Source: Callorhinus ursinus (lineage: Eukaryota > Chordata > Mammalia > Carnivora > Otariidae). From it: a stretch of 64,000 bases of DNA. Under the pieces are notes generated by a model. That model saw only the letters and a program-made list of their open reading frames with translations, had not been told where the DNA came from and did no database searches. The DNA lies in contig NW_020312785.1 of the NCBI RefSeq assembly GCF_003265705.1, positions 17,062,023 through 17,126,022 on the forward strand, given 5' to 3'. The first letter of the stretch is position 1; the number at the start of each line of letters is the position of its first letter. A program made the translations under genes and the position numbers. Shown piece after piece: positions 24,014 to 35,549 of the stretch.

Positions 24014-24410
24014 TGATTATCTATTTTTCTGTTTCTACTTCTAACATTCGACAGAACAGAGGAGCAACAAGTAAGATTATATCCTATAACCTTGTATATA
24101 GCCCTATAGTGTCATCGAGTAGTATACGAAGCTTTTAGATGGTACTGATAAAAGAGTCAACAAAGCAAAGTTTGGATCTCTGATTCTCCGAATACTAACG
24201 GGCTGAAAAGACACCATAAATAGCATAGCTGTGCTGATACACATGCACTATTGCCTCAGTTTCTGGGTGATCTGATTGTTAATGCAAGATTATTTTCTTC
24301 TTTGTTCATCAGTACAGCAAGCTGTTAGTATAACGGAATTGGCTGCTTACTTCTGCTTCTGTGATTATGGATGCCTAAACAAAAGTAAGATGATTTAAAT
24401 CCATTTCATA
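24014..24410. other. Unassigned sequence
   Basis: No repeat or gene recognised between the SINE and the LTR that follows. Confidence 0.5.
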
Positions 24411-24412
24411 AA

Positions 24413-24966
24413 CTGTGTGTGATGAGCAGAATAATCTCCCCTCCCATCCCTGCAAATATGCCCACGCCCTAATCCCTGGAACCTGAGAATATATCATGTT
24501 ATATGGCAAAGGAACTCTGCAGATGGAAAGGACGTCACAGACGTTGTTGACAGTACCCTAGATTATCTGGGTTTGCCCAGTGTAACCATATGGGCCTTTA
24601 AAAGTGCAAAAGGGAGACAGAAAGGCAGACATGAGACAATGGAAGAAACAAGAGTTATTCAAACACGAGAGGGACCTGATCATCAGTACCAACTCTGAAG
24701 ATGGGAGAAGGTTGCAAGTGCCACACAGTGTGGGTGGTTTCTAGAAGCTCAGATGGACAGCCAGCAAGAAACTGGCCCCAGGAACCCCAGAAAAACTGGC
24801 CCTGTGGACACCCTGATTTCCCCCTTGTTTAAGACTCTAAGCATAGACCCAGTGAAGCCATGCTATTCCTGGACTTTTGCCCATAAAAATTATAGATAAT
24901 AAATGGATTTTGTTTTACTCCATGCATTTGCGGTAATTTGTTTAGCTGCCATAGAAAACAGATTGT
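24413..24966 (+). mobile_element. MLT1-type MaLR LTR
   Basis: A near-complete solo LTR of about 550 bp. Landmarks: CACGCCCTAATCCCTGGAACC near 24464, ACTCTGCAGATGGAAAGGACG near 24513, GGGTTTGCCCAGTGTAACC near 24569, GGGCCTTTAAAAGTGC near 24591, then the 3' part AATAAATGGATTTTG near 24899 and GGTAATTTGTTTAGCTGCCATAG near 24931. No coding content. Confidence 0.88.
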
Positions 24967-25174
24967 GTGACATACAAACTTTTACCCTTGAGAGTTCGTG
25001 GTCCATTAGGACCTAAATAGCACAAATATGTAGCTCTGATTATTCTCTAATACTTATTACACTCCTATATTTAAAAAGACAATGTCAGTTTTAGTTGAGA
25101 AAGTCTGAATCCATACATAATAATGATTCAAGGTAGTTGATTATACCATTACTTTACATAACTCTGTAAAAAAC

Positions 25175-25670
25175 TGTATTAGTATACTGTTACTGCCATA
25201 ATAGATTATTACAAATTTGGTGGCTTACAACAATTAATTTATTATCTTACATTTGCTTAGGTCAGAAATACAACCTGGGTCTCACTGAGCTAAAATCAAG
25301 TTGTTAGCAGACCTGTGTTTCTTTCTGAAGGTTCTGGTAGGGAAGCCATTTCCTTACCTTTTCCACCTCTAGAGGCTGCCTGCACGCCCTCAGTCATGGG
25401 CTCCTTTCTCCATCTTCAAAGCCAGCAACATGGTATTTCTCTGACCATTACTTCATAGTCACGTCTCCTTCTTACCATAGTTGGGAAAGGTCCTCCCTTT
25501 TTAAGGACTCATGTAATTAGATCGGACCCATCCGGATAATACGAGATAATCTCCCCATCTCAAGGTCTATACCCTAAATCACACCTGTAAATCCCCTTAT
25601 GCCTTATGAGGTAACATAGTAACAGGTTTCAGAGATTAGGACCCTTACATCTTGAAAGGAAAATCATTAT
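25175..25670 (-). mobile_element. MLT1-type MaLR LTR
   Basis: Reverse orientation: a start at GTATTAGTATACTGTTACTGCC (near 25178), GGTGGCTTACAACAATTAATT near 25219, CACCTCTAGAGGCTGCCTGCAC near 25364, GACTCATGTAATTAGATCGG near 25506, CTCCCCATCTCAAGGTCTATA near 25551. Its 92-base segment 25508-25599 recurs inverted at 25779-25869. Confidence 0.82.
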
Positions 25671-25769
25671 TCTTTCTAGAGCAGAAAAAAAAAATACAAT
25701 CATTACGCACTCAAAGCAAGCTAATAATTTCCCCCATTTTTTCCTGCAGAGCAGTGAGAGACTTTTGCA

Positions 25770-25900
25770 AAATATGGCTAAGGGAATTTACAGGTGTGAT
25801 TCAGGGTATAGACCTTGAGATGGGGGAGATTATCCTGGATTGTGGATGGATCCGATCTAATTACATGAGACTGGTTCATAATTTTATGAACTATTGAGTC
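25770..25900 (+). mobile_element. MLT1-type LTR fragment, inverted relative to its neighbour
   Basis: Only the 'GGGAATTTACAGGTGTGATT ... GACCTTGAGATGGGGGAGAT ... CCGATCTAATTACATGAG' block of an MLT1 LTR is present, in forward orientation, 180 bp from the same block in reverse. It is a separate partial insertion or the product of a local inverted duplication. Confidence 0.7.
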
Positions 25901-27058
25901 CTACACTGACTTTGCCTCATTTCTGTCTGTTCCAAGATGTTGTTTTCTATTTTGTCTTCTTATTTCAGTATTAATTTATTAATCAAACAAAACTCTCTTC
26001 AAAGACAATCTTTACTGATAGAGATCATCAGGTCTTGCAGACTTGACAACTCTTGGAAGATGTCAGTTAAGTGATGCTATTTATTTTATATGCAAACCAT
26101 GCTTTTACATATAACTTCAGGGATGGCTTCTATTCATATTTATAAAGGCTCACAGACGTGTCTCTCTCAGTATCCAAAATTACCATTGTTTTTTTGACTG
26201 CAAACCCTATGTGTTCTCCTCAAATATCCCTAATGCACTAATGAAACTAATTGAAAACAGATCCCTAATAGGACTTGAATGTGTACTCTATGTTGTTTTA
26301 AGTTTTCCAACTGTAGGAAACAGAAATAGTTTTGTTTTGTTTTTTTTCCCTCAAGGTTTTGGCTTCCCCACTCCTCACACATGCACACAAATAGAAATAC
26401 TTCCCTAGTGACTTGCACCTGTGTTTTGTTCACTTCATGAATTCAGGAAATTTAGTGAATTCTTTCCATTATTTCCCTTTTTGGTTTCCATTCCATTCTG
26501 TACACTGATTGGCATTGTTGAATACTCATAATAAAGAATTTAGGAAAAAGATTTTTACCCTCTCTCTATGGAAAACAGAAAACAATTTCAGCATGTGTGT
26601 GAAATAGAGATTCTATTGTCAGATAATATTGACCTCAGTAATCTTTAATATTTTACTTGTTAGAATATTTTCCAGAATTTACTATGATGATCACAGTCAT
26701 CAATGAGATTATTGCCTTTTTTGTTAAAACACCATGCTTAATATACTTTTTTACAAAAATAAAACATGCTTAAATAAAAAAGATTGAATACCTTGATGGA
26801 CTTCCAAAAAATATCATGCTTCATTTACAACATACTTTACACCAAGTGGTTAAGAAATCTATTTAAAAAAAAAATACCCCAGAAAGAAACTACCCTAATC
26901 CTTGCTGCTAAAAATCACCAACTTTGATATTTGAAAATAATTGCAAATTAGAATATATTCCCTTTTCTCTTTCAGAGTATGATTAGACATGATTAATTTT
27001 ATGTGGCTACTACTTTTAATGGGTTATGCTTTGTCTTATGTTTGTTTCGTCCTGTATT
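25901..27058. other. Unassigned sequence
   Basis: AT-rich with no named repeat or gene. Overlapping 65-67-codon ORFs on both strands near 26211-26433 are not supported as coding. Confidence 0.5.
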
Positions 27059-27072
27059 AAAATGCTGGTACA

Positions 27073-27279
27073 GGGGGTGCCTGTGTGGCTCAGTTGTTAA
27101 GCAACTGCCTTCGTCTCAGGTCATGATCCCAGGGTCCTGGGATCGAGCCCCGCATTGGGCTCCCTGCTTGGCAGGAAGCCTGCTTCTCCCTCTGCCTGCT
27201 TCTCCCTCTGCCTGCTCCTCCCCCTGCCTGTGCTCTCTCTCTGACAAATAAATAAAGGAAACCTTTAAAAAAAAAAAAA
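27073..27279 (+). mobile_element. CAN-SINE (SINEC) with a duplicated body segment
   Basis: Full-length with poly-A. The 12-base word TGCTTCTCCCTC occurs twice in the body (27182-27193 and 27198-27209), an internal tandem duplication. The target duplication AAAATGCTGGTACA is perfect over 14 bases (27059-27072 and 27276-27289). Confidence 0.96.
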
Positions 27280-27405
27280 TGCTGGTACAAAATACTCCCT
27301 GTTAAAAATTTATGGGGATATTTAAAATGGAACATTGGCTGTTTAATTTCAAAAGAAATTTTATTAATGATTTTATTTATGGAAAGAGTAAAGGAAACGA
27401 CTTTC

Positions 27406-27598
27406 GGGGCGCCTGGGTGGCTCAGTCGTTAAGCGTCTGCCTTCAGCTCAGGTCATGATCCCAGGGTCCTGGGATCAAGCCCCACATCGGGCTCTCTGCT
27501 CCGCAGGAAGCCTGCTTCTCCCTCTCCCACTCCCCCTGCTTGTGTTCCCTCTCTCACTGTGTCTCTCTCTGTCAAATAAATAAAGTCTTAAAAAAAAG
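27406..27598 (+). mobile_element. CAN-SINE (SINEC)
   Basis: Head GGGGCGCCTGGGTGGCTCAG to a poly-A ending near 27597. Close to the young type. The target duplication, about 14 bases (AAAGGAAACGACT at 27390-27402 against AAAGAAAACGACT at 27600-27612), has one mismatch. Confidence 0.95.
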
Positions 27599-27612
27599 AA
27601 AAGAAAACGACT

Positions 27613-27985
27613 CTTAAACAATGACTCAATCAAAGTATGCTTTGTGCTCTTAATGCCTGTTGTTACAATGGACTCTTCGGGTATTTAGAAAGAAAACCAA
27701 AGCCATAGTGATTATACATAGTATTGTATACTATAATATAACTATAATATTATATACAATCTAATATTTTCCTATGGTAAATGATATCTTCAATAATGTA
27801 GACATATCTACCTGGATATAGACTAGTAGACCTGCCCAAGAAAATTACATGTCTTGGAATTTTTTTAAATATTGCTAATTATAATAAACATCAGTGACAC
27901 TGAATTAAGTTATTTTGTAACTACTATTAGAATATCTACTTAACATATTATTTCACCATCTTAATCCTTCATGTACTATTTGTGG
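27613..27985. other. Unassigned AT-rich sequence
   Basis: TA-rich near 27720-27775; nothing else recognised. Confidence 0.55.
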
Positions 27986-28489
27986 TGTCTGATAGTCAAC
28001 TTCATGTGTCAACTTGATTGGGTTATGGGATCCCAGATAGTTGGTCAAACATTATTTCTCGACATGTCTGTGAAAATGTTTCTGTAAGATACTAACATTC
28101 AAGTTGGTAGACTGAGTAAAGTGGATTGTCCTCCACAATATGGGTAGCCTCATCCAGTCCTTTGACGGCTCAAGAACAGAAAGGTGGAGGAAAGGCAAAT
28201 TTAATCTCTCTCTTGATCTGGGTCATCCATCTCCTTTTGTCCTTAGATATTGGTGTTCCTGGTTCTCAGGTTTTTGGTCTCAGACTGAGATTTCCACCAT
28301 TGGCTCCCCTGTCCCAGGCCTTCCGGTTTGGACTGGATTGCACTACTGACTTTCCTGAGCTACACTTGCAGATTTATTGTGGGACTTCTCAGCCTCCATA
28401 ATCATGTGGGCCAATACATCATAATAAACCTCTTTTTATAGATCTGTATATTGGTTCTATTTCTCTGGAGAACCCTGATGTATTCTGTA
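27986..28489 (+). mobile_element. ERVL-type (MLT2-like) solo LTR
   Basis: A near-complete LTR: GATAGTCAACTTCATGTGTC near 27991, TTGGTCAAACATTATTTCTCG near 28041, GTAGACTGAGTAAAGTGGATT near 28108, CAGCCTCCATAATCATGTGG near 28390, AATAAACCTC near 28423, and the end GGTTCTATTTCTCTGGAGAACCC near 28453. ORFs of 91 and 69 codons inside are incidental. Only an LTR is present, so this is what remains after recombination between the two ends of an old endogenous retrovirus. Confidence 0.88.
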
Positions 28490-28955
28490 TCAGGAAGCAT
28501 GTTAAGTAATAGAGAGATATCAGTGACCAGAACACTGTCTGCTGTCTTGAAACTCAGGTTTAATTTTCAGTGCCTCCCAGCACAAAATCTGATCACATTG
28601 TAACTGGAGTGGACCAAAGAAGAATATCATTGATATAATAGAGAAGCAAATATAATCAAAGTTGAACAAAGTGCATGTATATCATACAATCCCCATATTC
28701 CAAAGTTTGATTCTAAATCAATCAATACATAGAATAATATCTGTCATGGAAAACAAAGTCAATTAATTTATAGAGCTGATTATTTATAGAGTTTATGTTT
28801 TTCATTTTGTAATTTTTTTTTTTTTTAGTTCAAGAGTAGCATCACCTAATGTTTAATATTATCATCTCATATTGATTGTTTGGCTTGCACTTTCTTTTTT
28901 CTTCCTTTCTTTCTTCTGTTTTTAACCTGTAAAATTCTCTGCTAGTGGGGACTTC
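28490..28955. other. Unassigned sequence
   Basis: No repeat or gene recognised. A T-run lies at 28814-28827. Confidence 0.5.
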
Positions 28956-29820
28956 CATTTCTGGCCAAGATAGAGGAAATTGGACCAACTTTACCTTCCT
29001 TCCTGCCTGAAATGACAAACAAAAAATAGACAAAATACATGAAACAACATTTTTTAAGGGAAATGCTAATTTTACCCCAAGGAGATATGAATATGCACCT
29101 GTTAGAATGGTTAAAATTAAAATAGCTGATCCTACCAAGTGTCGATGAAGATGTGGAAGAACTGTAACTTTCTCACACTGATCATGGAAATGTAAAATGG
29201 CACAACCATTTTAGAAAGCATTTTGGCAGGTTCTTTAAAAGTTAAAGATATATCTGCCATTTAATGCAGTCATTCCACTCCTCAGCATTTACCCAACAGA
29301 AATAGAAGCATATGCTGTACAAAGCCTTGTATATGGATGTTCATAGCACTATTATTTATAATAGCCCAAGAACAGATATAACTAAAGTTTCTATCAACAG
29401 GTAAATGGATAAATATATTGTGATATATTCATGCAAAAAAATGAATTATTATAACACACTACAGCATGAATGTATCTCAAATAATTATGCTGAGTGAAAG
29501 AAGCCAGACAAAAAGAAGAATACATACTGTTTTATTACATTTATATAAAATTACAGAAAACTAAAACTAATCCATAGTGACAGAAAGCCGATCAGTGATT
29601 GCCTGAGGTCAAGGGTTGGGTGGAATGGAAATAGGAATGAGGGATTACTTAGTGGCACAAGGAAACTTCCACAGGTGGTGGGCATTATATATTCATTTTC
29701 TTGAGATTGTAGGTGGTTTCACAGGAGTAAAAATACGTAGAATATATTCAAATTGACATTTTAGTCATGTGCAATTTATCTGTATGTCAATTGCATTTCA
29801 CAAAGCCAATAAAAAAAGCC
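28956..29820 (+). mobile_element. Internally deleted old L1 (L1M-type)
   Basis: The first 100 bp resemble an L1M 5' region (ACTTCCATTTCTGGCCAAGATAG near 28950, GACAAAATACATGAAACAAC near 29030). From about 29080 it is ORF2 3' sequence (CCTACCAAGTGTCGATGAAGA near 29132, CATTCCACTCCTCAGCATTTACC near 29270, AAGAAGCCAGACAAAAAGAAG near 29500) and then 3' UTR to about 29815. Most of ORF1 and ORF2 is missing. Confidence 0.65.
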
Positions 29821-31486
29821 GGTAATGAATGATACCTAGATGTCTCAGTAAGCAGGATGCTTCCATATGATCTTGAATGAAATATTGACTGTAAAAGTAT
29901 TTGGTATCCTGTAGGAAAAACACATTTTTGCTATAGGCACATAAGCTTTGTGTGTGTGATGTCTTGAATATCCATTGACTGCTTTATGATGTTATACAGA
30001 ATTTTAAAATTGTCAGTAGACTGCAGGTAGAAATACTTAAAAATGACTCTCATTTCCTTGGCTAAAATCTCTAGTGAATGGTGATAGCAGCAAAGTATAT
30101 TTATTACAGCTGTTTTATTTCAAAGGCAGTTATATTTTAGTGGTGAGTGAAGGGCACCTTTATAGGGTCTATAGGACCCCAAAGAATTTTTTAGTTTAGC
30201 ATTTCTATCTAATGAATTAAATTTATTATGTCAAAGAGACATTTGGGATTGGCCATTTCTATATACTGGACATAAAATAAATATTCTGATTTTTGAATTT
30301 TGGAGAGAACAAACTATATCATTTTAGAAAATATGTTTTTTCTAACATCCTAATAAGAGCAAAATTTGAATAGACTTAATTTCAGATTAAAAAACACACA
30401 CTTGCATAATTTATTTATATAACCAATTTTAAGTACATGTGTATAATGTAAAATAATGGATAGCTCAATAACTTTATTCTAAGAACAAGGAAATTTTTCT
30501 GAATTATTATATTTTCAGGGTTTAAATTTTACCAAGTTGTGTTGACAAATATTATCACTAATAATGCCAGGCTCTCACTTACAAATTTACAGAAATGATG
30601 TAAAATAATGACCACATATATTTAAGTGTTCAGTGCTCTTAGGAAGGAAAGAAAAAAGATACAAAAGCATATCTTGAGTCCTTTTGAAGTTTAGAAAATA
30701 TACATAAGTAGAACCTTCTTTCAATTTTACTACAACTATACTTTCACACATATATGTAAAAAGTTTACTTCCAATTTTTAATAAGTTCTATTGGACTCAA
30801 CAGAATTTTTGAGAGAAAAAAAACATATTGTTTATTTTACAACTATTTTCTCAAGTGGACCTAACCTCAGAATATAAAAAATTGTTTTCTAATTGAGCAT
30901 TTTATTTACATCAAATACTTTGAAGAACTTTTACTGCCTTGTATATGTTTTCTTCCCTGTCTATACTTTTCTTATAAATCTACTATGAAGTAATGCTGGA
31001 ATTTTATGGGAAGTCTACATAATTCCTTCTTAGTCCACCTACTGAGCTCTAAGTGAGCTCTTCCTTGTGGTCATCACTAAGCTTTTATAAGTGGCAAATC
31101 ACTACCACTAAAAGGTAAAAACTTTTCAACTTTTCTAATATTTGTGTCTTAATGTATACCTATTCAAGTTGAGAAATATGATAATTAATATGAAAATATA
31201 AAAGTTTAACTACAGTGCTATCTCTTAAAAACTCTTTGCTTATTTAGTTACCAATTTTGTTATCTATTTTTTTAGCTTGCATTGAACTCTCAACTCTTAG
31301 AGCTTTGATAGGTAATGGATTTCATCTTTTGGATTAACTCCAATGAAATAATAGAGATTACCAGTACAGAGTCTTAAGAATCTTGCAGCCACAATGGCTT
31401 TCCTGCTGGTGGGGAAAGTGGCTGTCTATGTGGTATTAATATCCCGTTGAAGAGCTACCAACATTCAAGCTGTTCTTAGCCCTGGT
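29821..31486. other. Unassigned AT-rich sequence
   Basis: Very AT-rich from 30200 to 31300. No repeat family or gene recognised. Confidence 0.5.
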
Positions 31487-31530
31487 CGTGCTCTCTCTCT
31501 CTCTCTTTCTCTCTCTCACTCTCTCTCAAA

Positions 31531-31565
<35 letters not shown>

Positions 31566-31595
31566 AATCTTAAAAAAATAAAATAAAAATAAAAT
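31487..31595 (+). repeat. Truncated SINE tail: (CT)n then (AAAT)n
   Basis: GTGCTCTCTCTC, a CT tract to 31527, about ten units of AAAT to about 31566, then ATCTTAAAAAAATAAAA. This is the 3' end of a CAN-SINE with no head, either a 5'-truncated insertion or a copy whose head was lost. The AAAT run is expanded compared with the usual three units. Confidence 0.75.
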
Positions 31596-32325
31596 TAGGT
31601 TCTCAGGACAAAGTGACATTTACTTTGAAATTGCCACTGAGTTGATTTGAATAATAGTCTAATATGTATTAATATTTTCAAACTTTACTCTCCTAAGTAT
31701 CAATTAAATATTTTTCTTGATTAATATAAAAATGTTTTCTACTTCCCACATATTACTATTATGAAGCACAAAATCCTCTCTTTTTATTTATACTTTAAGC
31801 TTTTTTTTAATTTGAAATTCTATCAGGCTGAATCAGACGACATATAGAATTCTGTACTTTACTAATAATGGTGCTATGCAAGTGTTCAAAATAATTTTAA
31901 TAGTTTCAACTTTTAGTGAAATTAGTTCTAATTAAAATCTTTATCTGGGTAAAACTTTAAAAACAAACAGTTTGGAGGCAGCTTTCTTTCATTTTATATG
32001 GCTACTTTCATTTAATCTTATAGCTCCCTTACGTTTTTTTCAATCTATCTTCTGATTTGAAAATTATTTTGTCCATTTCTTTTCAGTTTTAAATATCCTT
32101 TCCCGAGAAAATTATTTATTAAGAGTAAAATATCACCAAAAAGTATTTTTAGTGTTTAACCTTAGCACAAAAATGATAGTACTATGAAAGGGTGTCTATT
32201 ACATATTACACCATGAAGGATACTTCTTATAAATTCAGTATAATTTTAGACCATTTTATGATGTTTACTTTCCATTATTTTAAATGTTTAAAGGCTGATG
32301 TAAACTGCAATCTGGGAAACAGATT
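31596..32325. other. Unassigned AT-rich sequence
   Basis: No repeat or gene recognised. Confidence 0.5.
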
Positions 32326-32340
32326 CATGGGGACGTTTTT

Positions 32341-34579
32341 TGTTTTGTTTTTGTTTTTGTTTTTATTTTTTTTATTTTATTATGTTATGTTAATCACCAC
32401 ACATTACATCATTAGTTTTTGATGTAGTGTTCCATGATTCATTGTTTGTGCATAACACCCAGTGCTCCATGCAGAACGTGCCCTTCTCAATACCCATCAC
32501 CAGGCTAACCCATCCTGCCCCCCTCCCCTCTAAAACCCTCAGTTTGTTTCTGAGTCCATAGTCTCTCATGGTTCATCTCCCCCACTGATTTCCTCCCTTC
32601 ATTTCTCCCTTCCTACTATCTTCTTTTTTTTAACATATAATGTATTATTTGTTTCAGAGGTACAGGTCTGTGATTCAACAGTCTTGCACAATTCACAGCG
32701 CTCACCATAGCACACACCCTCCCCAGTGTCTGTCATCCAGCCACCCCATCCCTCCCACCCCCCACCACTCCAGCAACACTCAGTTTGTTTCCTGAGATTA
32801 AGAATTCCTCATATCAGTGAGGTCATATGATACATGTCTTTCTCTGATTGACTTATTTCACTCAGCATAATACCCTCCAGTTCTATCTACATCTTTGCAA
32901 ATGGCAAGATTTCATTCCTTTTGATGGCTGCATAATATCCCATTGTATATATGTACCACATCTTCTTTATCCATTCATCTGTTGATGGATATCTTCCCTC
33001 TTTCCATAGTTTGGCTATTGTGGACATTGCTGCTATAAACATTGGGGTGCACGTACCCTTTTGGATCACTACATTTGTATCTTTGGAGTAAATACCCAGT
33101 AGTGCAATTGCTGGGTCATAGGGCAGTTCTATTTTCAACTTTTTGAGGAACCTCCATACTGTTTTCCAGAGTGGCTGCACCAGCTTGCATTCCCACCAAT
33201 AGTGTAGGAGAGTTCCCCTTTTTCCACATCCCTGCCAACATTTGTCATCTCCTGACTTGTTAATTTTAGCCATTCTGACTGGCATGTGGTGGTATCTCAT
33301 TGAGGTTTTGATTTGGATTTCCCTGATGCCGAGCAATGGAGAGTACTTTTTCATGTGTCTGTTGGCCATTTGGATGTCTTCTTTGGAAAAATGTCCGTTC
33401 ATGTCTTCTGCCCATTTCTTGATTGGATCATTTGTTCTTTGGGTGTTGAGTTTGATAAGTTCTTTATAGATTTTGGATACCAGCCCTTTATCTGATATGT
33501 CATTTGCAAATATCTTCTCCCATTCTGTTGGTTGTCTTTTGGTTTTGTTGACTGTTTCTTTTCTATGCAAAAGCTTTTATCTTGATGAAGTCCCAATAGT
33601 TCATTTTTGCCCTTGCTTCCCTTGCCTTTGGCGATGTTTCTAGGAAGAAGTTGCTGTGGCTGAGGTCAAAGAGGTTGCTGCCTGTGTTCTCCTTTAGGAT
33701 TTTGATGGACTCCTGTCTCACATTTAAGGCTTTCAACCATTTTGAGTCTAATTTCGTGTGTGGTGTGAGGAAATGGTCCAGTTTTGTTCTTCTGCATGTG
33801 GCTGTCCAATTTCCCCAACACCATTTGTTGACATCTTCACAATATTTGTTCTTCCAATCCATGAGCATGGAACGTTTTTCCATTTCTTTGTGTCTTCCTC
33901 AATTTCTTTCATGAGTATTTTGTAGTTTTCTGAGTACAGATTCTTTGCCTCTTTGGCTAGATTTATTCCTAGGTATCTTATGGTTTTGGGTGCGATTGTA
34001 AATGGGATCGACTCCTTGATTTGTCTCTCTTCTGTCTTGTTGTTGGTGTATAGAAATGCCACTGATTTCTGTGCATTGATTTTATATCCTGCCACTTTAC
34101 TGAATTCCTGTATGAGTTCTAGCAGTTTTAGGGTGGAGTCTTTTGGGTTTTCCATATAAAGTATCATATCATCTGCAAAGAGTGAGAGTTTGATTTCTTT
34201 ACTAATTTGGATGCCTTTTATTTCTTTTTGTTGTCTGATTGCTTCGGCTAGGACTTCTAATACTATGTTGAATGGCAGTGGTGATAGTGGACATCCCTGC
34301 CTTGTTCCTGACCTTAGGGGGAAAGCTCTCAATTTTTCCCTATTGAGAATGGTATTCGCTGTAGGTTTTTCATAGATGGCTTTTATGATATTGAGGTAGG
34401 TACCCTCTATCCCTATACTCTGAAGAGTTTTGATCAAGAAAAGATGCTGTACTTTGTCAAATGCTTTTTCTACATCTGTTGAGAAGATCATATGTTTCTT
34501 GTTCTTTCTTTTATTAATGTATTGTATCACATTGATTGATTTGCGATGTTGAACCAACCTTGCAACCCAGGGATAAATC
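32341..34579 (-). mobile_element. Young 5'-truncated L1 (2.2 kb)
   Basis: Poly-A side at 32341-32385, 3' UTR at 32385-32808, then ORF2 reaching back through the RT domain to 34579. It is truncated inside ORF2; ORF1, the 5' UTR and the endonuclease are absent. A likely target duplication, CATGGGGACGTTTTT (32326-32340) and CATGAGGACATTTTT (34580-34594), matches at 13 of 15. Long open segments make it the least decayed L1 in the window. It cannot move on its own. Confidence 0.93.
32809..34579 (-). pseudogene. L1 ORF2 remnant: reverse transcriptase and C-terminus
   Basis: Read on the minus strand. The upstream open segment (to about 33748) holds the RT domain: STDVEKAFD with the first catalytic Asp, [10 protein letters not shown], and FADDM (34165-34179) with the paired catalytic Asp. 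Two downstream segments, 33563-33883 and 32887-33570, hold the thumb and C-terminal part, including the Cys/His knuckle [18 protein letters not shown] and the conserved [14 protein letters not shown]. Breaks: 5' truncation; an out-of-frame deletion near 33826-33833 that removes roughly 115 residues between RT and C-terminal parts; a net 2-base loss near 33557-33580; and a premature TAG at 32887-32889, 26 codons before the probable original TGA at 32809-32811. In intact L1 this protein nicks the target and copies L1 RNA at the break. Here it is dead. Confidence 0.92.
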
Positions 34580-34594
34580 CATGAGGACATTTTT

Positions 34595-35412
34595 AAATAT
34601 ATTTTCCATTTCTCTGAACGACAAGTCACTTGGTTTTGCAATAGATCAAGTTTTGACATTAAAATTTGGATGTGATGTTTCATGTCATGGCAATTCATTG
34701 TCCTTATTAAAGTCTCTACATTGAAGGAAAGCCACACTTCACTTTTTTAAAAACAGTAAATGCAAATCTTGTTTTAAAGTACATAAATCATTTATTAATA
34801 CAGCATAGGTATTAAGTTTAAGAAATTTAAAAATTCTGTAAATCAATAGCTATATAATTTAAAAATTAAAGAAAAATAAGATTGGGGTGGTTCTTAAATT
34901 TCACCTAATCCAACCATGTCTGTAATAACAAAACTCTGTATTGGCCCACTACATGTCTGTTTAGGATATGCCTGATCACTTCCAGCTATGGTGAAGTCAG
35001 TGAATCTTTAGGGGATCATTTCATCTCAGGACACCATTCCTTTCCTCAACCACTGGGCCTACTTCTAAACTATAAAACCATAAAAAACAAATCAAATTCA
35101 TATCTTCTTCCACATGAGAGTTGTTGAAATATTTGGAAAGCAGCTCTTTCTCCACTCTGGCTAAATATTCCAGGGTTGTTCATATTTACTGCAAATTTGG
35201 CACTAATTTCCTTCTCATCAAGCTTACTCTTTCTCCAAACATAACCCAATTAGTCTAGATGTCCTTAAATTTTTATACCATTACTGAAAGCAATCTTTTA
35301 TGTGGAATCTAACCTACAGCAATTAGAAGTAAATAATCACTTCCAATAATACAAATGTCATGCTTCTTCTGTTATCACAGATTAAGAGCACAGCCTATGT
35401 AATGACTATTAC

Positions 35413-35445
<33 letters not shown>

Positions 35446-35549
35446 TGCACTGTGGACTCTGACAAAACAGTGTTTATTGAACATAGGCCTATCTGAAGGC
35501 CCTGAGTATGGCAACAGGATGTGTTGTAGAGTTATTTCTTCCTGGTGCT
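34595..35549. other. Unassigned sequence
   Basis: No repeat family or gene recognised. (AT)n followed by poly-T at 35410-35440. Confidence 0.5.
35410..35440. repeat. (AT)n and poly-T tract
   Basis: About ten AT units running into eleven T residues. Confidence 0.9.

Noticed and set aside
27986..28489. Intact endogenous retrovirus
   Set aside because: Only the LTR is present. No gag, pol or env sequence lies on either side, so it is a solo LTR.
32887..34737. Long minus-strand ORFs as host genes
   Set aside because: They carry L1 RT motifs (FADD) and L1 C-terminal sequence in frame-shifted pieces, followed by an L1 3' UTR and poly-A.
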